Shown: one piece after another, positions 1 through 4,946 of the stretch | Numbering within the stretch: the stretch's first letter is position 1 | How the letters are laid out: every line of letters begins with the position of its first letter | Source of the DNA: Candidatus Eiseniibacteriota bacterium | GTDB lineage: Bacteria > Eisenbacteria > RBG-16-71-46 > CAIMUX01 > WJJG01 | Assembly: GCA_016867695.1 (NCBI GenBank) | Contig: VGIY01000177.1 | Location: 1 to 5,769, forward strand | Direction of reading: 5' to 3' | DNA: 5,769 nt | Position numbers and translations under genes: made by a program | Notes under the pieces: model-generated | Databases searched by the model: none | Seen by the model: the letters and a program-made list of their open reading frames with translations, nothing else | Told to the model about the DNA's origin: nothing

Positions 1-1
1 C

Positions 2-1114
2 TCCTTCCAGTGCGATGTCCCTGAGCCGAACGAGGGCTTCATCGCCGTCGCGGGAGGCCACTACCACAGCCTGGGGCTGCGGAGCGACTCGACGATCGTC
101 GCTTGGGGTTGGAACGCCTACGGCCAGTGCGATGTCCCCGAGCCGAACGAGGGCTTCATCGCCGTCGCGGGAGGCCACTACCACAGCCTGGGACTGAAGC
201 GCGACGGGATGATCGTCGCCTGGGGCACGAACGGATACGGCCAGTGCGATGTCCCGGCGCCGAACGCGGGATTCGTCGCCGTCGCGGGGGGCCTCGCGCA
301 CAGCCTGGGGCTGAAGCGCGACGGGACGATCGCGGCCTGGGGCGCGATCGGAAACGGCCAGTGCGAGGTTCCGCCGCCGAACGGGGACTTCGTCGCCCTC
401 GCCGCGGGCGCCTACAACAGCCTGGGGCTGAAGCGCGACGGGACGATCGTCGCCTGGGGCGCGAACGGATACGGCCAGTGCGATGTCCCGGCGCCGAACG
501 AGGACTTCGTCGCCGTGGCGGCGGGGCACTATCACGGTCTGGGGCTGAGGCGTAACGGGGTTGTCGTGGTCTGGGGGAACAACAACTACGGCCAATGGAA
601 CATCCCGGCGCCGAACGCGGGCTTCGCGGCGGTGGCGGGAGGAGCGGCGCACAGCGTGGGTCTGAAACGCGACGGGACGATCGTCGCCTGGGGCTGGAAC
701 AACCACGGCCAGTGCGAGGTCCCGGCGCCGGGCTCGGGCTTCGCAGCCGCCGCGGCGGGCGGTTGGCACAGCCTGGGGTTGACGGGCGCCTCGGCCAGCG
801 CGGTGCCCGAACCGGGTCGCCCGGCGGGGTCCGCGCGACTGGCCGTCGTCTCGCTGGCGCCCAATCCGTCTCCCCGGTCGACCGTGCTGTCGCTGGAGCT
901 GGCGGAATCCTCTCCGCTGATCCTGGAGGTGCTGGATGCCGGGGGGAGACGGATCGCGGCGCGGCAGCTCGGACGCATGGGGCCGGGCATCGGGCATGTG
1001 GTCTGGGATGGCCGCGGCGAGGGCGGGGGCGATCTCGAGTGCGGCGTCTACTACCTGCGCGTGCGGGACTCGGCCGGCCGATCGGAGGCGGTGCGCGCGG
1101 TTCTGATCCGCTGA
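2..1114 (+). CDS. RCC1-like repeat protein with C-terminal FlgD-like Ig/sorting domain (5' end missing)
   Basis: The reading frame is open from base 2, with no start codon or signal peptide in view, so the gene begins upstream. The visible 370 residues fall into two parts. Roughly residues 2-262 are seven tandem 39-residue units, each with GQCDVPxPNxGF, a small-residue run (AVAGG), HSLGLKRDGT and IVAWGxN. This is the pattern of bacterial RCC1/alpha-tubulin-suppressor-like repeats, which form beta-propellers, although classical RCC1 units are longer (about 50-60 residues). Residues about 280-370 start with LAPNPSP and contain VLDAGGRRIA, VVWDGRGEGG and GVYYLRVRD. That matches the FlgD-like Ig or type IX-style C-terminal domain found on exported proteins of FCB-group bacteria. 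A Pro/Ala-rich linker (SAVPEPGRPAGSA) joins the parts. I infer a secreted or surface-attached binding protein; the ligand is unknown. Family assignment is firm, role is not. Confidence 0.88.
   Translation, partial: SFQCDVPEPNEGFIAVAGGHYHSLGLRSDSTIVAWGWNAYGQCDVPEPNEGFIAVAGGHYHSLGLKRDGMIVAWGTNGYGQCDVPAPNAGFVAVAGGLAHSLGLKRDGTIAAWGAIGNGQCEVPPPNGDFVALAAGAYNSLGLKRDGTIVAWGANGYGQCDVPAPNEDFVAVAAGHYHGLGLRRNGVVVVWGNNNYGQWNIPAPNAGFAAVAGGAAHSVGLKRDGTIVAWGWNNHGQCEVPAPGSGFAAAAAGGWHSLGLTGASASAVPEPGRPAGSARLAVVSLAPNPSPRSTVLSLELAESSPLILEVLDAGGRRIAARQLGRMGPGIGHVVWDGRGEGGGDLECGVYYLRVRDSAGRSEAVRAVLIR
5..790 (+). repeat. Tandem array of seven 117-bp units encoding RCC1-like blades
   Basis: The GQC codons recur with their first base at 5, 122, 239, 356, 473, 590 and 707, an exact 117-bp (39-codon) step with no indels. 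The array is therefore fully in frame, and it continues off the left edge. Units 1 and 2 are nearly identical: bases 7-75 match 124-192 with one synonymous difference. Units 3 and 5 share a 39-base identical stretch at their 5' boundary (228-266 and 462-500). Unit 6 is the most diverged and has Trp where the others have Cys (GQWNIP). The last unit breaks off into the linker near 785. Confidence 0.93.
839..1111 (+). other. FlgD-like Ig / C-terminal sorting-type domain
   Basis: This is the C-terminal domain of the RCC1-like protein. It opens with the typical APNP signature, continues with alternating hydrophobic strands (STVLSLELAESSPLILEVLD), a GRRIA turn and a VVWDGRGEGG segment, and closes with GVYYLRVRD and a terminal hydrophobic strand. 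Domains of this form sit at the C-terminus of many exported proteins in Bacteroidetes and related candidate phyla, where they act in type IX secretion or as a terminal structural domain. Which applies here cannot be told from the window. Confidence 0.8.
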
Positions 1115-1222
1115 CGCCATCGTCGCCGCCGGAGGAGGTCGTGGAGGGTTTGGAAGCCGACGGCGACGCGTTGCGCGGCTGGGAGCCCGTGCATGCGGCG
1201 TGGCGGGCGCGGCGAGCATCCG

Positions 1223-1227
1223 GGAGG
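1223..1227 (+). promoter_or_regulatory. Ribosome binding site of the beta-helix gene
   Basis: GGAGG lies 6 bases before the ATG at 1234. It selects this start over the long upstream extension of the same open frame (back to 595), which runs antiphase through the preceding gene. The signal peptide immediately after this ATG supports the choice. Confidence 0.8.
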
Positions 1228-1233
1228 AGTGGG

Positions 1234-2133
1234 ATGTCCAGGTACGCGGGGCTGGCGCTCGCGGCGCTGCTGGGGGGCTTCACGGCGGCCGGGGCGGCGA
1301 CCCTGCACGTCCGGCCGGACGGGACGGGGGACTACCCGACGATCCAGGCCGCGGTGGACGCAGCGAGCGACGGCGACGTCATCCTGCTGGCGGACGGCGT
1401 CTTCCGGGGGGACGGGAACTGGGATGTGCAGGTGCTCGACATCGAGCTGACGATCCGCTCCGAGTCTGGTGATCCGGCGCGAACGGTGATCGACTGCGCC
1501 GGCGGAGCAAGCCCCCATCGGGCATTCCGGTTGTCGGGCAATCCGATGGTGGTCATTGAAGGGATCAGCATGATCAACGGAGCTGGCAGCAGCTTCTACC
1601 AGTCTGTCGGTGGCGCGGTCCTCATGGGCTTCTGCAATGCCGTGTTCAGCCATTGTGTCTTCGCAAGGAATAGCGCGTGGGCCGGAGGGGCGATTTGCAC
1701 AGATTGGTTCACGAACGTCAGCCTGGTATCATGCACCTTCCATGCCAATGAGGCCACATCGGCCTACGGGGGCTCGGCGCTGTTCGTGATCGATCTCTGC
1801 TCCGGGCATCTCTCCAACTGCATTGTCGCTTTCGGCGTGGGGCCCTTCGCGATCCAGAGCTGGAGCGGCCCCCTGCAGCTCGAGTGCTGCGACCTCTACG
1901 GCAATGAGGGCGGCGACTACGTGCAAGGCGCGGCCGGGCAGCTCGGCGTGAACGGCAACATCTGCGCGGATCCGCTGTTCTGCGATCCCGAGAATCTCGA
2001 TCTGAGCATCGCGGCGGACTCGCCCTGCGCTCCCGGCGGGGAGTGCGGTCTGATGGGCGCGCTGCCTGTGGGCTGCGGCCCGACGCCGGCGGAGGCGACG
2101 ACCTGGGGGGCGATCAAGGCGCTGTATCGCTGA
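1234..2133 (+). CDS. Secreted right-handed parallel beta-helix (pectin-lyase-like) protein
   Basis: This is a 299-residue protein. Residues 1-22 form a short signal peptide (SRY, then a hydrophobic LALAALLGGF core, ending TAAGAA), so it is exported. Residues 24-55 contain LHVRPDGTGDYPTIQAAVDAA and GDVILLADGVF, the standard N-terminal cap of beta-helix proteins of the pectin-lyase fold (PbH1 repeats). Residues about 70-225 are rungs with recurrent N/S-rich turns and hydrophobic strands, such as VVIEGISMINGAG and VSLVSCTFHANEA. The C-terminal part has ADPLFCDP, SPCAP and GALPVGCG, which I associate with related proteins of Eisenbacteria-like phyla. I count 14 cysteines, consistent with disulfides outside the cytoplasm. 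No carbohydrate-lyase active site is recognisable, so enzymatic activity is doubtful and adhesion or surface structure is equally likely. The protein ends in TTWGAIKALYR, a possible C-terminal tail signal. It starts 119 bp after the RCC1-like gene, in the same direction. Confidence 0.85.
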   Translation: MSRYAGLALAALLGGFTAAGAATLHVRPDGTGDYPTIQAAVDAASDGDVILLADGVFRGDGNWDVQVLDIELTIRSESGDPARTVIDCAGGASPHRAFRLSGNPMVVIEGISMINGAGSSFYQSVGGAVLMGFCNAVFSHCVFARNSAWAGGAICTDWFTNVSLVSCTFHANEATSAYGGSALFVIDLCSGHLSNCIVAFGVGPFAIQSWSGPLQLECCDLYGNEGGDYVQGAAGQLGVNGNICADPLFCDPENLDLSIAADSPCAPGGECGLMGALPVGCGPTPAEATTWGAIKALYR

Positions 2134-2284
2134 TCCGGAGCGCCTCTCTGTCAGCGGCCGCCGTTGCTCCGACCCGGTCGAGCGCTTCCCGGGCCATCCC
2201 GTCGCGCTGGGAGCGACAGGCGGGACCCCGGAACCGGGCCTCGCCGGCGACAGCGCTTGGGCGACGAGACAGGGCCCGGACCGG

Positions 2285-3187
2285 CTACTTCAGTCCCAGC
2301 AGGTAACAGACGAAGGCGGGCGCGTTGTCCCCCTTGCGCGAGGGGCGATAGACGCCGTTGCCCTCGCCCGTCTTCCGCTCCGTGCCTTCCCAGTAGACCA
2401 TGCTGCGACGGAATCCCGCCTCGCGGAGCAGATCCTCGACCTCCGGGATCTGCCACAGCCTCCAGCGATAGGAGAAGGCGTGCGCCAGCCGGCTGCCGTC
2501 GGGGAAGTCGAAGTGGATGTGGCAGGTGATCTCGTGCGTGATCGGGTTGAGCGCGGCCTGGTCCCAGACGTAGGTGAAGCCCTCCAGCTCGGTCTGCTCC
2601 TCGCGCAGATCCATCGACTCGGGGCCGCCGAAGAGGTCGAGGTACAGGATGCCGTCGCGGACGAGCGCCGCGCGGGCGGCGGAGAAATAGCGCCGCAGCG
2701 TGTCGCGATCCTTGAAGGCGAAGTAGGAGAAGTTGAACGCGGCGATGACGTCGCTCTTGAAGTCGACCGGCGCCAGCACGTCCTGGCGGATGAGCGTCAC
2801 CCGCGCGGCGGGGGGGCCTAGCGGCAGGAGGTGGCGGCGGATGCCCCAGTTGAGCGTGCGCTCGTCCAGGTCGATCCCCCAGGCGCGGTTCCGCTGGTGG
2901 GCCTTGACCCAGGCGGCGCACATCGCCGCCGTGCCGCAGAAGTCCTCGCGCAGGATCCTCGGGGGACGCCCGCGGTGCTGGCGGAACGTGCGCTGCATGA
3001 AGCCCACGTCGGCCGGAGGGTTCTGGACGGCGCTCTCGTAGAGCGCGTGCCTGTCGGCGCGGCGGGCGAGCGTGGTCTCCCCGGGCGGGGGCGCCACCCG
3101 CAAGCGGGGCGCAAACGGCGGCGCCAGGACGGGTTCGGCCGGCGCGGCTGGCGCGAGGGTCTCCTGGTCGATGATGCTCCCGGGCAT
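2285..3187 (-). CDS. Class I SAM-dependent methyltransferase
   Basis: This is a 300-residue, probably cytoplasmic protein. After a Pro/Ala-rich N-terminal stretch (residues about 10-38) comes a Rossmann-type methyltransferase core. Motif I is ILREDFCGTAAMCAAW (78-93), the SAM-binding loop in a DFCGTA form rather than the textbook GxGxG. Motif II is GIDLDE (104-109), whose acidic residues would hold the SAM ribose. QDVL (135-138) and DVIAAFNFSYFAFK (146-159) match motifs III and IV, and DGILYLDLFGG (178-188) matches the strand after motif V. The C-terminal half (about 205-275) has alternating strands, LREAGF (254-259) and YWEGT (265-269), probably substrate-binding. The substrate is unknown and no neighbour suggests one. 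AGGAGG lies 7 bases upstream of the ATG. The gene converges on the beta-helix gene (151-bp gap) and diverges from the FapA-family gene. Confidence 0.85.
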   Translation of the reverse strand: MPGSIIDQETLAPAAPAEPVLAPPFAPRLRVAPPPGETTLARRADRHALYESAVQNPPADVGFMQRTFRQHRGRPPRILREDFCGTAAMCAAWVKAHQRNRAWGIDLDERTLNWGIRRHLLPLGPPAARVTLIRQDVLAPVDFKSDVIAAFNFSYFAFKDRDTLRRYFSAARAALVRDGILYLDLFGGPESMDLREEQTELEGFTYVWDQAALNPITHEITCHIHFDFPDGSRLAHAFSYRWRLWQIPEVEDLLREAGFRRSMVYWEGTERKTGEGNGVYRPSRKGDNAPAFVCYLLGLK

Positions 3188-3194
3188 GCGTGCG

Positions 3195-3200
3195 CCTCCT
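3195..3200 (-). promoter_or_regulatory. Ribosome binding site of the methyltransferase gene
   Basis: On the minus strand AGGAGG stands 7 bases before the ATG whose first base is 3187. This is a near-ideal Shine-Dalgarno and fixes the start. Confidence 0.82.
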
Positions 3201-3238
3201 CGATGGACGTCGAGCCCCGTCAGCCGACGGGAGCCGGG

Positions 3239-3267
3239 ACCTTAGGCCGTCGCCGGCGGAGAATCAA
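3239..3267 (-). promoter_or_regulatory. Candidate sigma70-type promoter of the methyltransferase gene
   Basis: Read on the minus strand, TTGATT (3267-3262) is followed by a 17-base spacer and then TAAGGT (3244-3239). The hexamers match the consensus at 4 of 6 and 3 of 6 positions. They lie in one of the least GC-rich patches of this intergenic region. A start of transcription near 3232 would give a leader of about 45 bases containing the AGGAGG site. This is a pattern match only, and the true sigma-factor consensus of this organism is unknown. Confidence 0.3.
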
Positions 3268-3290
3268 GTGGACTGCGGGACCGGCCCTTG

Positions 3291-3377
3291 CCGCTGCCGC
3301 GCGCGGGCCGGCGGGGCGCGGCGCCTCCACCCCTCGCGCGCATGTCCTGCCCGCTGCCGCGCGCGAGCCGGCGGGGC
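3291..3377. repeat. 27-bp direct repeat, two copies at exact 60-bp spacing
   Basis: Bases 3291-3317 and 3351-3377 match at 26 of 27 positions; the only difference is G at 3306 versus A at 3366. Both copies begin CCGCTGCCGCGCGCG and end GCCGGCGGGGC. The pair sits between divergent gene starts. It could be a pair of regulator-binding sites, a remnant of a 60-bp tandem duplication, or chance in very GC-rich DNA. Confidence 0.75.
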
Positions 3378-3487
3378 CGGGCCGGCCGCCCGGAAGCTCT
3401 GGCCGGAATCGGCCACCGGGGGGCGAGTTCCCGCGCCGGGCGGCCGATACTCGAGGAGACCGCGCCGCCCCCCGGCGTAGCGGGTAT

Positions 3488-3493
3488 GAGGGG
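3488..3493 (+). promoter_or_regulatory. Ribosome binding site of the FapA-family gene
   Basis: GAGGGG lies 7 bases before the ATG at 3501. It favours that start over ATG 3486, ATG 3342 and TTG 3288 in the same frame, none of which has a comparable site. Confidence 0.65.
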
Positions 3494-3500
3494 TTCGCGC

Positions 3501-4931
3501 ATGTCCGACGGCGGGCGATTCCAAACGCAGGCCGAGCAGGAGTGTCCCGCGGGACGCTTGCGGATCGAGACCGATCCGGCGGCGATGCAGGCCGTCCTGA
3601 GCCTGTACCCGGCCGCCGGCGCCGCGGCCTTCACGGACGACGAGGTTCTGGCCGCGCTCACGCTGGCCCGCATCGTGCGCGGCGTCGACGCCGAGGCCGT
3701 GGCGGGGGCGATCCGCGACGTGGAGGCCGCCGGGCATCCCGTCGAGCGGCGCGTCGTGGCCGTCGGGCGCCCTCCCGAGCCGGGCCGGGACGCCTGGCTG
3801 GAGTTCGCCGCCCTGGAGCGCCTGCCCGGGCGCGACGGGCTGCCCGAGGATCCCGCCGCCGCCACCGAGTCGCGGATCGTCAACGTCCCGGCGGGAGAGA
3901 CGATCGCCCTCTATCACCCCCTCAGCGACGGCATGCCGGGGGTCAACGTGCGCGGCGAGTACGTCCCCGTCGCCGCCGCGATCGACGCCACGCCCCGCGC
4001 GGGGCGCAACGTGCGCCGCGAAGGGGAACGCCTGGTCGCCCTGGCCGACGGCCGCCTGATCGTCGACAAGCGGCAGATGCACGTGGACGAGAACCTGACG
4101 ATCGACGGCGACCTGACGGTCTTGCGCGGCGACATCGACTTCATCGGCACGCTGCACATCCGAGGCAACGTCGAGTCGGGCTTGAGCCTGCGCGTCGCCA
4201 AGGACGTCCTCGTCAGCGGCTCGATCTTCGGCAGCGACGTCGCCTGCGGGGGCAGCCTGCGCGTCAAGCGCGGCATCGTCGGCGGCGGGGAGACGCGCAT
4301 CGACGTCGGCGGGAACCTCGAGGCCGATTTCGTCGAGAACGTCGAACTGACCGTCCGCGGGCAGTGCCAGATCCACAAGAGCCTGGTCAACGCCCGCGTC
4401 CTCTGCGGCCAAGCCTTCGTCATGCCCGGATACGGACACCTGGTCAGCGGCCAGATCTACGCCCGCGACGGCATCCGCGCGGCCCAGGTCGGCGTGGCCC
4501 ATGGGGCGACGGTGAAGCTGGTCGTCGGCATCGACGCCATCGCCGCCCAGCGCGTGGTCGAGATCGATCGCGAGGCGGACGGCCTCGAGGAGCGGCTGCG
4601 CAAGGTCCAGAGCCTGCTGGACGAACTGGGCCCGCGCAGCGAGGCCTATGCGACCCTCTCGGAGCAGCGGCGCCGGGAGATCGACCGCCTGGCCGAGGCG
4701 CAGCCGCAGCTCGAGGAGCTGCGACAGACGCTCCACGACGAACGGACGCGCGTGGTGCAGCAGATGAAGAAGAACCACGAGGCGGTGATCTCGGTGCGCG
4801 GCCTGGTGCACGAGGACACGGTCCTGCAGTTCCCCTACGATCGCCTCGTCCTGCGCGAGCCGGCCAAGCGCGTGACCTACGCCTTCGACATGAACGACAT
4901 GCGCATCGTCACGCGCTCGCTCGCGGCTTGA
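3501..4931 (+). CDS. FapA (DUF342) family protein, polymer-forming beta-helix plus coiled coil
   Basis: From ATG 3501 this is a 476-residue protein without signal peptide or membrane segment, so cytoplasmic. Residues about 18-105 form an N-terminal alpha/beta domain ending in the family's VAVGRPPEPGRDAWLEF pattern. Residues about 125-185 contain IVNVPAGETIA and HPLSDGMPGVNVRGE, followed by GRNVRREGERLVAL and DGRLIV, all characteristic of FapA. Residues about 192-345 are short repeated strands (LTIDGDL, LHIRGNV, LRVAKDVLVSGSI, LRVKRGIVGG, IDVGGNLEADFVEN), a right-handed beta-helix. Residues about 352-425 are charged heptad-like helix (coiled coil), and a short beta domain closes the protein. 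DUF342 proteins are annotated as flagellar assembly protein A, but members also occur without flagella and their biochemical role is poorly defined. No flagellar gene is in this window. The stop lies 15 bp from the stop of the convergent MBL gene. Family assignment is strong, function is not. Confidence 0.9.
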   Translation: MSDGGRFQTQAEQECPAGRLRIETDPAAMQAVLSLYPAAGAAAFTDDEVLAALTLARIVRGVDAEAVAGAIRDVEAAGHPVERRVVAVGRPPEPGRDAWLEFAALERLPGRDGLPEDPAAATESRIVNVPAGETIALYHPLSDGMPGVNVRGEYVPVAAAIDATPRAGRNVRREGERLVALADGRLIVDKRQMHVDENLTIDGDLTVLRGDIDFIGTLHIRGNVESGLSLRVAKDVLVSGSIFGSDVACGGSLRVKRGIVGGGETRIDVGGNLEADFVENVELTVRGQCQIHKSLVNARVLCGQAFVMPGYGHLVSGQIYARDGIRAAQVGVAHGATVKLVVGIDAIAAQRVVEIDREADGLEERLRKVQSLLDELGPRSEAYATLSEQRRREIDRLAEAQPQLEELRQTLHDERTRVVQQMKKNHEAVISVRGLVHEDTVLQFPYDRLVLREPAKRVTYAFDMNDMRIVTRSLAA

Positions 4932-4946
4932 GAGTCCGCGGCCGTC

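Larger units (their letters stand above)
3188..3500. other. Divergent intergenic region between methyltransferase and FapA-family genes
   Basis: This 313-bp stretch lies between two divergent starts. The methyltransferase side holds a strong Shine-Dalgarno and a candidate promoter. The middle holds a 27-bp direct repeat at 60-bp spacing. On the FapA side there is a small perfect hairpin, GGCCG-GAAT-CGGCC (3401-3414), and a Shine-Dalgarno near 3488. The FapA frame stays open across much of the region, with possible starts at 3288 (TTG), 3342 and 3486. Those candidates lack a good ribosome site, and the translated sequence is a low-complexity Arg/Pro/Gly/Ala run, so I treat it as non-coding. 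I recognise no RNA gene or riboswitch. Confidence 0.6.

Noticed and set aside
1121..1168. 8-bp inverted repeat CGTCGCCG/CGGCGACG between the two left genes
   Set aside because: The 32-base loop and pure GC composition make it a weak structure without terminator features; no promoter is recognisable nearby.
595..1233. Upstream extension of the beta-helix gene's open frame
   Set aside because: It runs out of frame through the RCC1-like gene and encodes low-complexity Arg/Gly. The Shine-Dalgarno and signal peptide fix the start at 1234.
156..1283. Long minus-strand open frame (375 codons) opposite the RCC1-like gene
   Set aside because: It is antisense to a clear repeat-domain gene, and its translation is an Arg/Pro/Ser low-complexity run. 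GC-rich DNA lacks stop codons in such frames, and the repeat structure keeps it open.
2136..2171. Stem-loop just after the beta-helix gene stop (CGGAGC at 2136-2141 with GCTCCG at 2166-2171) as a terminator
   Set aside because: The stem is 6 bp with a 24-base loop and no T-tract, which is easily expected by chance at this GC content.
2227..2279. Inverted repeats CCCGG-AA-CCGGG (2227-2238) and CCGGGCC/GGCCCGG (2234-2240 with 2273-2279) as a bidirectional terminator
   Set aside because: The first has too small a loop, the second a 32-base loop, and neither is followed by a T-run on either strand.
3423..3451. GATACT as a -10 element for the FapA-family gene
   Set aside because: No acceptable -35 hexamer lies 16-18 bases upstream; the best candidate has too short a spacer.
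3288..3500. N-terminal extension of the FapA-family protein from TTG 3288, ATG 3342 or ATG 3486
   Set aside because: These starts lack a good ribosome site and the added residues are Arg/Pro/Gly-rich and unlike the family. ATG 3501 has GAGGGG at proper spacing. The choice is likely but not certain.
3264..4811. 515-codon minus-strand open frame opposite the FapA-family gene
   Set aside because: It mirrors the codon positions of the real gene, has an Asp/Ala/Leu/Val-biased translation with no recognisable domain, and lacks a ribosome site.
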